DNA from: Hyphomicrobiales bacterium
Lineage (GTDB): Bacteria > Pseudomonadota > Alphaproteobacteria > Rhizobiales > Rhizobiaceae
DNA length: 64,000 nt
Assembly (NCBI GenBank): GCA_900472675.1
Contig: UCJA01000009.1
Span: 358,551 to 422,550, forward strand
Reading direction: 5' to 3'
Under the pieces are notes generated by a model. The model was not told where the DNA came from and did not search any database. It saw only the letters and a list, made by a program, of their open reading frames with translations. Shown in pieces: positions 9,216 to 19,090 of this stretch. Made by a program: the position numbers and the translations under genes. Each line of letters begins with the position of its first letter. Position 1 is the stretch's first letter.

Positions 9216-9668
9216 ATGCTGAAAAATATCGATCCCGCGCTTAACGCCGATGTCCTGTACGCCCTGCGGTCGATGGGCCACGGTGATACGCTCGCCATTG
9301 TCGATACCAATTTCCCCGCCGATTCGGTGGCACGTCATACGGTGCTGGGAGAACTTTTGCGGATCGATAATGTTTCCGCGGCCCGTGCCATGCAGGCCGT
9401 CCTGTCCGTGTTTCCGCTGGATACGCCACTGCAGCCATCGGTCGGACGCATGGAGATCATGGGCGAACCCGACACCATCCCGGAGATCCAGAAGGAGGTG
9501 CAGGCGCAGATCGATACGGCTGAAGGCGAACCGGCCCCCATGTATGGCATCGAACGCTTTGCCTTCTACGAGAAGGCCAAACAGGCTTATTGCGTCATCG
9601 CGACGGGAGAAACCCGCTTTTACGGCTGCTTCCTGCTGACCAAGGGCGTGATACCGCCCAAGGTCTGA
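9216..9668 (+). CDS. fucU: RbsD/FucU family sugar mutarotase
   Basis: The 150-residue protein matches FucU (L-fucose mutarotase), which interconverts anomers of fucose or related sugars in the cytoplasm. Diagnostic parts are LRSMGHGDTLAIVDTNFPA near the N-terminus, with the conserved His and Asp, and YGCFLLTKGVI at the C-terminus. GAGGAGG precedes the ATG by six bases. No fucose pathway genes are adjacent, so it may serve sugars handled elsewhere in the genome. It faces ilvC convergently. Confidence 0.88.
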   Translation: MLKNIDPALNADVLYALRSMGHGDTLAIVDTNFPADSVARHTVLGELLRIDNVSAARAMQAVLSVFPLDTPLQPSVGRMEIMGEPDTIPEIQKEVQAQIDTAEGEPAPMYGIERFAFYEKAKQAYCVIATGETRFYGCFLLTKGVIPPKV

Positions 9669-9680
9669 GTATAGTGGTCC

Positions 9681-9709
9681 GGCGCGCGCAGTCTTGTCCT
9701 ACGCGCGCC
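9681..9709. terminator. Hairpin between convergent fucU and ilvC
   Basis: GGCGCGCG and CGCGCGCC form an 8-base perfect stem around a 13-base loop. There is no T-run, so it may end transcription only weakly or act in RNA stability. Confidence 0.4.
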
Positions 9710-9725
9710 GTAACCGAGCCGAAGC

Positions 9726-11440
<1,715 letters not shown>

Positions 11441-11453
11441 AGGACACCTCTAA

Positions 11454-11467
11454 GTACCGTACGGTAC
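11454..11467. promoter_or_regulatory. Palindromic operator upstream of the TetR gene
   Basis: GTACCGTACGGTAC is a perfect 14-base palindrome just upstream of the TetR start codon at 11440. It is the expected geometry for a TetR-dimer operator. Confidence 0.65.
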
Positions 11468-11792
11468 GGTTCTTCTTTAAGCTGGCCCGCCTGCTCCGTC
11501 AAGATGACTTTTTAGTCGTTCTTCATTTTTGCTGCACTGCACTCACGAAAGGGTGAATAGGTGTCAGAAAATCTTCACAAACGCCGAGGGCGGTTGCAGA
11601 CCTTCACGTCAACTCACTGTAAGGAATGTGTAATTTCAAATCCAATCCAGGGCGTCGTTCGGGGATCGACCGAGATGCACCGTCTCATCCTGGCATGGCT
11701 ACCTTGTTGTGCAGCACACGTGGACCCAGATAGCAGGCATCGAACCAGGAAGTTCGATGGAAAAATCAGCATTGCTGAGTTTGGAGACCACC
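11468..11792. other. Intergenic region, no gene seen
   Basis: This stretch follows the TetR operator and precedes the small secreted-protein gene. Short open frames occur but show no family features or good ribosome sites. The promoter of the downstream gene must lie here. Confidence 0.5.
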
Positions 11793-12002
11793 ATGAAAAT
11801 CATCATTCTTGCCGCCGCCGCTGCCGGCATCGCCCTCACCGCATCGGCAGCTTCGGCTGCGCCGCGCAAACATTCGCAGACTGAAAAGTCGCCCCAGGTA
11901 ACGGCTCATGAGCAGACCACCTCCCAGGCTGCCCCCGGAACCGACTTCTGGGGTAAAAAGGCCACGTACAAGCCGCACTGGCGGAACCACTATACAAACT
12001 GA
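11793..12002 (+). CDS. Small secreted protein of unknown function
   Basis: A 69-residue protein starting MKIIILAAAAAGIALTASAA has a clear signal peptide with predicted cleavage after ASA. The remaining 45 or so residues are polar (HSQTEKSPQVTAHEQ, then FWGKKATYKPHWRNHYTN) with no cysteines. GGAG lies eight bases before the ATG at 11793; an in-frame start 84 bases upstream lacks one. A periplasmic location is likely. No family was recognised. Confidence 0.6.
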   Translation: MKIIILAAAAAGIALTASAASAAPRKHSQTEKSPQVTAHEQTTSQAAPGTDFWGKKATYKPHWRNHYTN

Positions 12003-12013
12003 CCATTGACGGC

Positions 12014-12043
12014 GGGCCGTCAACCGGTTTCGGTTGGCGGCCC
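12014..12043. other. Strong intergenic hairpin
   Basis: GGGCCGTCAACCG and CGGTTGGCGGCCC can pair over 13 bases with one T-G wobble around a GTTT loop. It sits between two small secreted-protein genes. There is no T-run, so RNA processing or stabilisation is as likely as termination. Confidence 0.5.
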
Positions 12044-12063
12044 GACACCCCTAGGAGTTGACG

Positions 12064-12318
12064 ATGAAGACGATATTGATAGCGCTCGCCCTGGTTTCGC
12101 TTGGATCCGTTGCCCAGGCACGTCCCCTGGCACCCGTCGAGGGCAGCATCACCTACAGCAATCCGGACGTCCGGATCGGCTTCAAGCGCACGCCCGTCGG
12201 ATCGACCTTCGAACATCATTTCTACGACAACAGCGGCAACCGCATCGTGGAAACCTACCGGATCCGTCCGGATGGCACGCTCGACATCATCGACCGCATC
12301 AACCGCCAGCACGGCTAG
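12064..12318 (+). CDS. Small secreted protein of unknown function
   Basis: An 84-residue protein with a signal peptide (MKTILIALALVSLGSVAQA, cleavage before RPLAP). The mature part is rich in aromatic and charged residues and looks like a short beta-rich domain (FEHHFYDNSGNRIVETYRI). AGGAG ends six bases before the ATG. A TTG two codons earlier is too close to that site. It may be transcribed with the preceding small secreted gene across the hairpin. The function is not known. Confidence 0.65.
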   Translation: MKTILIALALVSLGSVAQARPLAPVEGSITYSNPDVRIGFKRTPVGSTFEHHFYDNSGNRIVETYRIRPDGTLDIIDRINRQHG

Positions 12319-12334
12319 GCAGAGCGTCTGTTCG

Positions 12335-13231
12335 TTAAGCGTCGAGCAGGGCAGAGACGTCGCGAAGCGGCGGCAGGCCGTAGAATCGGCTGTAGTCCCG
12401 GCTGAACTGGGATGGGCTCTGGTAGCCCACCTCATGGCCCGCACTGCCCGCGTCCATCCCCTCCACCAGCATCAGCCGGCGCGCTTCGTGTAGACGCAGC
12501 TTCTTCTGGAACTGGACTGGCGTCATGGCCGTCACGGATTTGAAGTGATGGTGAAACGATGAAGCGCTCATCCCCGCAAGGTCGGCAAGCGCCTCGATCC
12601 GCAGCGTCCGGTGAAAGTTGGCGCGCAGCCAACCGATGGCCCGCGCGACCCGGTTGCTCCGGCTTTCGGCCGTGGCAAGCTGCAGCAGACGCGGACCTGC
12701 AGGTCCCGCCAGCACCCGGTAGAGAATTTCCTGCTCGATCAAAGGCGCCATGGCCGGAATATCCTCCGGCCGGTCGAGCAGCCGCAGCAGCCGCGTCGCA
12801 GCATCGAGCAATTCCGGCGGCGCGATGTTGGTGACAATGCCACGCCCGCAGTCGCTATCGGCATCGGGCTTCGGCATCTCGATCCGCTGCATCAGGCTCG
12901 ACAGCCGATCCGTATCGATCGCCAGCACGAAGCAAAGATGCGGCACTTCCGGGCTGGCCTTGGTGACCTGCGCCGTGACCGGCAGTTCGATCGACGTCAG
13001 CACGTAATCGCCAACGCCGTAATGCATGGTCTCGTCACCGAGCTTGACGCTCTTGGTGCCCTGCAGGACCAACCCGATACAGGGGCGGTAATCCACGTAA
13101 AGCGGAGCGGTCGGAACTGACCGGCGACTAAGCACGAGATTGGCGACAGCGGTGTTCACCTCTCCGTCGCTTTTCACAAATCGGGTCGCGATCGAGGCAA
13201 TCTCTTCGTAGGGGCTGAAAGGCAATGTCAT
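12335..13231 (-). CDS. AraC family regulator with AraC_N sensor domain
   Basis: The 298-residue regulator has an N-terminal AraC-type sensor domain (YRPCIGLVLQGTKSVKLGDE) of the YqhC-like group and a C-terminal double helix-turn-helix (ALADLAGMSASSFHHHFKSV, then GHEVGYQSPSQFSRDYSRFYG). In Escherichia coli the related YqhC controls an adjacent aldehyde/alcohol reductase gene. Here an alcohol dehydrogenase gene is divergently transcribed, and a direct repeat with a 21-base period lies between them. I chose the ATG at 13231 with AGGA upstream rather than the TTG at 13258. Confidence 0.88.
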   Translation of the reverse strand: MTLPFSPYEEIASIATRFVKSDGEVNTAVANLVLSRRSVPTAPLYVDYRPCIGLVLQGTKSVKLGDETMHYGVGDYVLTSIELPVTAQVTKASPEVPHLCFVLAIDTDRLSSLMQRIEMPKPDADSDCGRGIVTNIAPPELLDAATRLLRLLDRPEDIPAMAPLIEQEILYRVLAGPAGPRLLQLATAESRSNRVARAIGWLRANFHRTLRIEALADLAGMSASSFHHHFKSVTAMTPVQFQKKLRLHEARRLMLVEGMDAGSAGHEVGYQSPSQFSRDYSRFYGLPPLRDVSALLDA

Positions 13232-13307
13232 CGAAGGTCCTGCATCTTGGATAGGCAACGCTTTCTAGGTCAGGCGTGGATCGAATGAAACAGCCGGATT
13301 TTCACTT

Positions 13308-13338
13308 TTGCAGGATCAGGCAAGAAGCTTGCAGGATC
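13308..13338. promoter_or_regulatory. Direct repeat, probable AraC-family operator
   Basis: TTGCAGGATC occurs twice, at 13308 and 13329, exactly 21 bases apart. Two half sites on the same DNA face, two helical turns apart, are typical of AraC-family operators. The repeat lies between the divergent AraC and alcohol dehydrogenase genes. Confidence 0.6.
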
Positions 13339-13411
13339 GCTCTAACACCGGATGACCTGGCTGGAGCATAGTGACGACGTCAAATTCCCGACCTCAACAT
13401 TGGAGTCTCCC

Positions 13412-14458
13412 ATGCCTATTGCAAAGGGCTACGCTGCGACTGACGCGTCCCAGCCCCTCACCCCCTTCACCTTCGAGCGCCGCGAACCCAATGCGGACGA
13501 CGTTGTGATCGACATCAAGTTTGCCGGCATCTGCCATTCGGACATTCACACCGTCCGCAACGAGTGGAAGAATGCCAAGTACCCGATCGTCCCGGGCCAC
13601 GAAATTGCAGGCATTGTCTCGGCCGTCGGCGCAAGTGTGACCAAGTTCAAGGTCGGCGATCGCGTCGGCGTGGGCTGCTTCGTGGATAGCTGCGTCGGCT
13701 GCGCCTCGCGCGATGTCGACAACGAGCAGTATATGCCGGGGCTCGTCCAGACCTACAACGATGTGGAAGCCGATGGCACCACGGCGACCCAGGGCGGCTA
13801 CTCCGATTCCATCGTCGTCAAGGAAGGCTATGTCCTGTCGGTCCCGGACAATCTGCCGCTCGATGCTTCGGCGCCGCTGATGTGCGCCGGCATCACGCTC
13901 TACTCGCCGCTGCGCCACTGGAATGCCGGTCCCGGCAAGAAGGTCGCGATCGTCGGCATGGGCGGCCTCGGCCACATGGGCGTCAAGCTCGGTGCGGCCA
14001 TGGGCGCGGATATCACCGTGCTCTCCCAGTCGCTGTCGAAGAAAGAAGACGGGCTGAAGCTCGGCGCCAAGGAATACTATGCCACCAGCGACGCGGAAAC
14101 CTTCACCAAGCTCGCCGGCACCTTCGACCTGATCATCTGCACGGTAAGCGCCGAAATCGACTGGAATGCCTATCTCGGACTTCTGAAGGTCAATGGCAGC
14201 ATGGTCGTTGTTGGTGCGCCTGAAAACGCGATCCCGGTCCACGCCTTCGCGCTGATCCCGGGCCGCAAGAGCCTGTCCGGCTCCATGATCGGCTCGATCA
14301 AGGAAACCCAGGACATGCTGGATTTCTGCGGCAAGCACGACATCGTCTGCGAGATCGAGAAGATCAACATCCAGCAGGTCAACGAAGCCTACGAGCGCGT
14401 TCTGAAGAGCGACGTCCGTTACCGCTTCGTCATCGACATCGCGTCGCTGGCGGCCTGA
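13412..14458 (+). CDS. Zinc-dependent alcohol/aldehyde dehydrogenase, YahK/CAD group
   Basis: The 348-residue enzyme belongs to the cinnamyl-alcohol-dehydrogenase branch of medium-chain dehydrogenases. Catalytic zinc ligands are visible in GICHSDIH and PGHEIAG, and the NADP-binding Rossmann motif is [13 protein letters not shown]. The structural-zinc loop normally has four cysteines (CxxCxxCx7C). Here the loop reads [16 protein letters not shown], so the third and fourth cysteines are Arg and Met. The structural zinc is probably lost, while catalysis should be kept. GGAG lies six bases before the ATG at 13412. It is divergent from the AraC regulator and probably induced by aldehydes. Confidence 0.88.
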   Translation: MPIAKGYAATDASQPLTPFTFERREPNADDVVIDIKFAGICHSDIHTVRNEWKNAKYPIVPGHEIAGIVSAVGASVTKFKVGDRVGVGCFVDSCVGCASRDVDNEQYMPGLVQTYNDVEADGTTATQGGYSDSIVVKEGYVLSVPDNLPLDASAPLMCAGITLYSPLRHWNAGPGKKVAIVGMGGLGHMGVKLGAAMGADITVLSQSLSKKEDGLKLGAKEYYATSDAETFTKLAGTFDLIICTVSAEIDWNAYLGLLKVNGSMVVVGAPENAIPVHAFALIPGRKSLSGSMIGSIKETQDMLDFCGKHDIVCEIEKINIQQVNEAYERVLKSDVRYRFVIDIASLAA

Positions 14459-14476
14459 TCAGGCCTCATCACGAAC

Positions 14477-14504
14477 GGACGGGGGCGGCCAGCCGGCCCC
14501 GTCC
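14477..14504. terminator. Hairpin between convergent ADH and HxlR genes
   Basis: GGACGGGG pairs with CCCCGTCC over 8 bases, with further GGCC pairing inside the loop. The T-run is missing, so it is only a likely terminator. Confidence 0.4.
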
Positions 14505-14517
14505 ATACTGAAGCCGA

Positions 14518-14928
14518 TCAGGCCAGATCGCCGTCGTCATAGCGCGCGCGGGCGGCCTTGACGGAGCCGTGATTGTCGGACGCCCATTGCAGCACCTTCG
14601 ACAGGGGCTCGAACAGCGATCGCCCAAGCGGCGTCATGCTGTATTCCACGCTCGGCGGCTTGGTCGGGAACACCTGCCGGTCGATATAGCCGTCGCGCTG
14701 CAGGTCCCGCAGCGTCTGTGTCAGCATCCGCTGTGAAATATCGGGGACCAGGCGCCGCAGTTCGCCGAAACGGTATGGCTGTTTTGCCAGCGCCTCCATC
14801 AGTAGCGTCGACCATTTCCCCGAAATACGGTCGATCACGTCCCGCACCGGGCAGTTGCCGGCATCCCATCCACGGGTGTCGCAGATCTCTCCGTCAAGCA
14901 CGGGTGGCCGTGTTGCGATGCTTGCCAT
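14518..14928 (-). CDS. HxlR family winged-helix regulator
   Basis: A 136-residue HxlR/YtfH-type regulator. It has the family cysteine in GNCPVRDVIDRISGKWSTLL, the winged helix (YRFGELRRLVPDISQRMLTQ, then TLRDLQRDGYI) and the wing-end motif PPSVEYSMTPLGRSL. Members such as QorR and YodB sense quinones or electrophiles through that cysteine. It is divergent from a QorB-like quinone reductase, as in qorR-qorB of other bacteria. The ATG at 14928 has AAGGGA upstream; a longer frame reaching 15057 lacks family sequence. Confidence 0.88.
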   Translation of the reverse strand: MASIATRPPVLDGEICDTRGWDAGNCPVRDVIDRISGKWSTLLMEALAKQPYRFGELRRLVPDISQRMLTQTLRDLQRDGYIDRQVFPTKPPSVEYSMTPLGRSLFEPLSKVLQWASDNHGSVKAARARYDDGDLA

Positions 14929-15004
14929 GGCGGTGGTTCCCTTCTGGTAACGATCTCCCCGGAAACTGCCTTCTTTACAGCCCTTCCCGGATGCATATTT
15001 TAGT

Positions 15005-15033
15005 ATTAGTCTCTTTTTGAGACCAAGTCTAAT
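15005..15033. promoter_or_regulatory. Dyad between HxlR and QorB genes, possible operator
   Basis: GTCTC-TTTTT-GAGAC (15009-15023) is nested inside ATTAG...CTAAT (15005-15033). It lies between the divergent genes, 39 bases before qorB, and is a candidate HxlR site. Confidence 0.4.
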
Positions 15034-15071
15034 CCCGCCTGTCGTCTCGACAGCCAAAAGGAAATATTGTC

Positions 15072-15971
15072 ATGGCTAGAATTCTCGTAACCGGCGCTGC
15101 TGGACAACTGGGTCGGTCGGTGATCCGCCACCTGCTGGATACCTACGGCCTTGCGCCTGCGGATCTGGTGGCTGCCAGCCGCAATACAACCAAGCTCCCG
15201 GAACTGGCAGCCTTGGGAATCGAAACGCGGCGGGCGGATTTCGATGACGAGGCGGGTCTGGTCGACGCCTTCACCGGCATCGACCGTCTGCTCATCGTCT
15301 CCACGGATGAACTGGCCGTACCCGGCAAGCGGCTCACCCAGCACAAGACGGCCATCGCCGCGGCAAAGACCGCAGGCATCCGCCACATCGTCTACACCTC
15401 CATGCCGAACCCAGACAAATCGCTGGTGACCTTTGCGCCCGACCACCTGGGCACCGAGGAGGCGATCAAGGAAAGCGGGCTCCCCTACACCATCCTGCGC
15501 AACGCCTGGTACCACGACAACTACATGATGAGCATGCCGCACAATCTGCAGACCGGCACCTGGTACACCGCCATGGGGACCGGCCGTATCGCCAACATCA
15601 GCCGCGACGACTGCGCCCGTGCCGCCGCTGCCGTCCTGGTGGATCCGCCGATCGGAAACCGCACCTTCACTCTCACCAGCGCCGAATCCCTGACAGCCGA
15701 GGAGATTGCCGCTCGCGCGTCGACCGCCACCGGCAAGCCTCTGAATGTTGTCCACGTGACCGGCGACCAGCTGGCCGAGGGGCTCAAGGGTGCAGGCCTG
15801 CCGGATTTCGTCGTGAATATGCTGGTTTCTGCCGACGCCAACGTAGCGGCCGGCAACTTCGATCTCGTCACCCGCGACTTCGAAACCCTGACCGACACGA
15901 AGCCGCAATCGCTGACAGACTTCTTCGAAGGAAAGAAAGAACAGATGAATCCAGAAAAGCAAGGATTGTAA
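15072..15971 (+). CDS. NmrA/QorB-like NAD(P)H quinone reductase
   Basis: This 299-residue atypical short-chain dehydrogenase has the N-terminal nucleotide motif ILVTGAAGQLGRSVIRHLL and the NmrA/QOR2 features YTSMPNPDKS and LPYTILRNAWYHDNY. It most resembles type 2 quinone oxidoreductase QorB (YtfG), which reduces quinones with NADPH in the cytoplasm. The divergent HxlR gene supports that assignment, since qorB homologues are often controlled by HxlR proteins. Length fits the family. The symbol is left empty because related NmrA sensors look alike. Confidence 0.82.
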   Translation: MARILVTGAAGQLGRSVIRHLLDTYGLAPADLVAASRNTTKLPELAALGIETRRADFDDEAGLVDAFTGIDRLLIVSTDELAVPGKRLTQHKTAIAAAKTAGIRHIVYTSMPNPDKSLVTFAPDHLGTEEAIKESGLPYTILRNAWYHDNYMMSMPHNLQTGTWYTAMGTGRIANISRDDCARAAAAVLVDPPIGNRTFTLTSAESLTAEEIAARASTATGKPLNVVHVTGDQLAEGLKGAGLPDFVVNMLVSADANVAAGNFDLVTRDFETLTDTKPQSLTDFFEGKKEQMNPEKQGL

Positions 15972-15986
15972 AACTCCAGAATCTGC

Positions 15987-16013
15987 GATAATTAGATACA
16001 TCGTCTAATTATC
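15987..16013. promoter_or_regulatory. Inverted repeat upstream of the racemase gene
   Basis: GATAATTAGA and TCTAATTATC form a perfect 10-base inverted repeat with a 7-base spacer, 19 bases before the racemase start. There is no T-run. It may be an operator, possibly for the nearby MarR-GNAT protein, or a hairpin ending the qorB transcript. Confidence 0.5.
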
Positions 16014-16032
16014 GTTTGATCTGGAGAATTTC

Positions 16033-16749
16033 ATGCGCAGGATAGGCCTTATCGGAGGAATGAGCTTCGAGAGCACTCTGGTCTACTACAAGCTTGCGAA
16101 CGAAATGGTGCGCGACCGCCTCGGCGGCCTCGCATCGGCCGACATCATCCTCCACTCACTGAATTTCGAAGAGGTGGTTGCGATGCAGAAGGCCGGCCGC
16201 TGGGACCTGGCCGCCGCTCATCTGGCTGGCAGCGCCCGCGCACTCCAGGCCGCTGGCGCCGACTGTATCTTGATCTGCACCAACACCATGCATCTGATAG
16301 CATCTGAGGTTCAGGCCGCCGTCGACATCCCGTTGATCCACATCGTCGATGAGACAGCCCGGGCCCTCAACGCCCGTGGCCTCAAGCGGCCGCTGCTGCT
16401 TGCGACCCGCTACACCATGGAGCATGGCTTCTACGCGCAGGGAATGAAGGCCCTGGGTATCGACGTCATGGTGCCGGAAGCCGACGACCGTGGCGACATG
16501 CACGAGATCATCTTCGGCGAACTGTGCGCCGGCAAGGTCATCGACACCTCGCGGGCCCGTGCCATGGCCATGATCGAACGCGCGAAAGACGCAGGCGCCG
16601 ACAGCGTCATTCTCGGCTGCACCGAGATCTGCCTGCTTCTCGACCATGAGACGCTGCCCTTGCCCTGCGTCGATTCGACGACCGTGCACACAAGGGCCGC
16701 CGTGGACTTTGCATTGGCAATCCCAGGTGGACAACGCGAAGCCGCCTAG
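16033..16749 (+). CDS. Aspartate/glutamate racemase family protein (YgeA-like)
   Basis: The 238-residue enzyme has the two catalytic cysteines of the Asp/Glu racemase superfamily, one in DCILICTNTMH and one in SVILGCTEICLLL. The N-terminus MRRIGLIGGMSFESTLVYY is typical of YgeA-type cofactor-independent amino-acid racemases. These interconvert L- and D-amino acids; the preferred substrate is not clear. GGAG lies six bases before the ATG. The MarR-GNAT gene follows 39 bases downstream (54 to its chosen start), so the two may be co-transcribed. Confidence 0.87.
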   Translation: MRRIGLIGGMSFESTLVYYKLANEMVRDRLGGLASADIILHSLNFEEVVAMQKAGRWDLAAAHLAGSARALQAAGADCILICTNTMHLIASEVQAAVDIPLIHIVDETARALNARGLKRPLLLATRYTMEHGFYAQGMKALGIDVMVPEADDRGDMHEIIFGELCAGKVIDTSRARAMAMIERAKDAGADSVILGCTEICLLLDHETLPLPCVDSTTVHTRAAVDFALAIPGGQREAA

Positions 16750-16774
16750 TTACTTGACTCAGTCCATTAAATAT

Positions 16775-16803
16775 CGGCAGATATCCTCATGGGAGATCTG
16801 CCG
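16775..16803. promoter_or_regulatory. Inverted repeat overlapping the MarR-GNAT ribosome site
   Basis: CGGCAGAT and ATCTGCCG form an 8-base inverted repeat spaced by 13 bases. The right arm ends directly before the start codon at 16804, and the spacer contains GGGAG. As DNA it could be an autoregulatory site; as RNA it could hide the ribosome site. Confidence 0.45.
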
Positions 16804-17730
16804 ATGACGGACATTGCCTTTCTCGACGCAGTCAGAGCCTTCAATCGCTTTTACACCAACAGGCTTGGCTTGCTGGCCAAGGGGTATCTCGAGACCGACT
16901 ACACCTTGACTGAAGCGCGTGTGCTCTACGAGATCGGCGCGCACCAGCGTGTCTCCGCCACCACGCTTGTCCGCGAGCTTGGGCTCGACCCTGCCTATCT
17001 CAGCCGCTTGCTGAAGAAATTTCGCGAGGCCGGCTTTATCGAAGCGGAGATCGATCCGCTCGATCGCCGGGCGCAGGTGCTGCATGTCACCACCAAGGGA
17101 CTGGAAGAGCACGAGCGGCTTGGCGCTCTGTCTCGTCGCCAGCTTGCTCTGGAACTGGATGGCTTGGATGAAGCCGGCCGCAAGGACCTAATTCTGTCGA
17201 TGCAGTCCATACGCCGACTGTTCGAGACGCAGACTGTGGCTCCGGCCGTGACTCTTCGTCCCCATCGGATCGGAGATATGGGCTGGGTCATCGAAGCCCA
17301 TGCCCTTGCCTATGCCAGGGATTATGGCTGGAACGAGAAATTCGAGGCGCTCGTTGCGCAGGTCTGCAGCGAATTCATCACCCGTTTCAATCCGGACAGG
17401 GAGCACTGCTGGATTGCCGAACGGGAAGGCCAGCGGGTGGGATCCGTCTTCCTGGTCGACGCAGGCGCAGGCGTTGCCAAGCTCCGGCTCCTCTACCTCG
17501 AACCGCAGGCCCGTGGCCTCGGCCTCGGTAGCCGGCTGGTTGAGGAATGCATCGCCTTTGCCCGGGCATCCGGCTACACGACCATGTCACTGTGGACCAA
17601 TGATATGCTCACCGCCGCGATCAGGATTTACAAAGCTCTTGGCTTCCGTCTGGTCGCAGAGGAAAAGCATACCATGTTCGGCCCCGAATGCACCGGCCAG
17701 ACCTGGGAACTGGACCTGAGGCAAGGATGA
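16804..17730 (+). CDS. MarR-GNAT fusion regulator/acetyltransferase
   Basis: The 308-residue protein fuses an N-terminal MarR winged helix (TEARVLYEIGAHQRVSATTL, then LDPAYLSRLLKKF and the wing DPLDRRAQVLHVTTKG) to a C-terminal GNAT acetyltransferase (about residues 145-308). The acetyl-CoA motif is LEPQARGLGLGSRLVEECI, followed by LWTNDMLTAAIRIYKALGF. Such fusions probably couple DNA binding to acetylation of a metabolite or protein. I chose the ATG at 16804 because GGGAG is well spaced; an in-frame ATG at 16789 lacks a ribosome site. Confidence 0.85.
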   Translation: MTDIAFLDAVRAFNRFYTNRLGLLAKGYLETDYTLTEARVLYEIGAHQRVSATTLVRELGLDPAYLSRLLKKFREAGFIEAEIDPLDRRAQVLHVTTKGLEEHERLGALSRRQLALELDGLDEAGRKDLILSMQSIRRLFETQTVAPAVTLRPHRIGDMGWVIEAHALAYARDYGWNEKFEALVAQVCSEFITRFNPDREHCWIAEREGQRVGSVFLVDAGAGVAKLRLLYLEPQARGLGLGSRLVEECIAFARASGYTTMSLWTNDMLTAAIRIYKALGFRLVAEEKHTMFGPECTGQTWELDLRQG

Positions 17731-17745
17731 TCTGCGGGACCCGGC

Positions 17746-19011
17746 TCAAGGGTCGCTCTTCAGCGTTTCCTTCTGGGTGATCAACCGGGCGCTGTGCTGG
17801 CCGGACAGGTAGATCCACAGCCAGCTCCAGGCGACGGCCAGTCGCGACCGCGTGCCGATCAGGAAGTAGATGTGTGCGAGCCCCCAGATCCACCAGGCAA
17901 GCGCCCCGGTCAGTTTGATACGGCCGAAGTCGATTACTGCGGCACGCTTGCCGATCGTCGCCAGACTGCCCTGGTGTCTATAGCGGAACGGCGCCGGAGC
18001 GGCCTTGCCCTCGAGTCTTGCCTTGATCACCCGTGCGACATAGGCGCCCTGTTGTTTCGCCGCCGGTGCGATCCCTGGAACAGGCTTGCCGTTCACCTGG
18101 TTCACCAGCGCCGTGTCGCCGATCACGAACACATCGTTATCGCCCTCGACAGTGAGATCCTGCCCAACCTGAGCGCGACCCGCCCGGTCGGCCGGCGCAT
18201 CCACCCATTTCGCAGCGGGTGAGGCCTGCACGCCGGCGGCCCAGACCACCGTTCGGCACGGTACGAAGCTGTCGCCGATGGTGACGCCCTCCTCGGTGAT
18301 GGCCGTCACGGCCTGGCCTAGCCGCACGTCGACGCCAAGCTTGCCGAGCGCCGTCTTTGCATACTCCGACAGGTCCTCGCTGAACGCCGGCAGCACACGT
18401 GGACCGGCTTCGATCAGCAGCACGCGGGTGCGCCGGGTATCGATCTTCCGGAATTCCGGCGGCAGGATATTGTTGGCGAGTTCGCCGATCATTCCGGCAA
18501 GCTCCACGCCGGTCGGGCCCGCGCCGATGATGGCAAAGGTCAGCAGCGCGTCTGCTTCCAGGGTCTTGTCCGTGAGTTCCGCCCGCTCGAAGGCAAGCAG
18601 GATGCGCCGCCGGATGGTGGTTGCGTCCTCGAGCGTCTTCAGCCCGGGCGCAACGCCCTCCCACTCGTCATGACCGAAATAGGCGTGGCGGGCACCGGTG
18701 CCCAGCACCAGAGTATCGTAAGGCAGCACGGCACCGGACCGCAGCGACACCGTCTTGGCGAGGCGATCGACGCCCGTCACCTCGTCGAGAAGCGTGGAGA
18801 CCTCCCGGCGGGTCCGGAACAGCCGGCGAATCGGCCAGGCGATCTCGGAGGTCGCGAGCACCGTCGTCGCCACCTGGTAGAGCAGCGGCTGGAACAGATG
18901 GTGGTTGCGCCGGTCGACCAGCGTAATGTCCGCTTCCGTGCCCTTGAGCCCGTTGATGACGCTCAGGCCCGCAAACCCTCCACCCACGACGACGATTCGA
19001 TGCTGTGCCAT
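17746..19011 (-). CDS. ndh: Type II NADH dehydrogenase
   Basis: This 421-residue flavoprotein transfers electrons from NADH to quinone at the inner membrane without pumping protons. It has the FAD motif IVVVGGGFAGLSVINGL at the N-terminus, the NADH-binding FAIIGAGPTGVELAGMIGEL, DVFVIGDTALV, and a C-terminal amphipathic/hydrophobic tail (LTGALAWWIWGLAHIYFLIG) that anchors it to the membrane. The ATG at 19011 has AAGGAAGG upstream; the frame is open further but unrelated. It lies 79 bases downstream of pdxJ on the same strand. Confidence 0.92.
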   Translation of the reverse strand: MAQHRIVVVGGGFAGLSVINGLKGTEADITLVDRRNHHLFQPLLYQVATTVLATSEIAWPIRRLFRTRREVSTLLDEVTGVDRLAKTVSLRSGAVLPYDTLVLGTGARHAYFGHDEWEGVAPGLKTLEDATTIRRRILLAFERAELTDKTLEADALLTFAIIGAGPTGVELAGMIGELANNILPPEFRKIDTRRTRVLLIEAGPRVLPAFSEDLSEYAKTALGKLGVDVRLGQAVTAITEEGVTIGDSFVPCRTVVWAAGVQASPAAKWVDAPADRAGRAQVGQDLTVEGDNDVFVIGDTALVNQVNGKPVPGIAPAAKQQGAYVARVIKARLEGKAAPAPFRYRHQGSLATIGKRAAVIDFGRIKLTGALAWWIWGLAHIYFLIGTRSRLAVAWSWLWIYLSGQHSARLITQKETLKSDP

Positions 19012-19090
19012 GACGACCTTCCTTTGGCGCCGGATATCAAAAATGCTGCACTGCAGCAAATCAATCTTTTCCGGCGAAAAAGCGGTCGCG

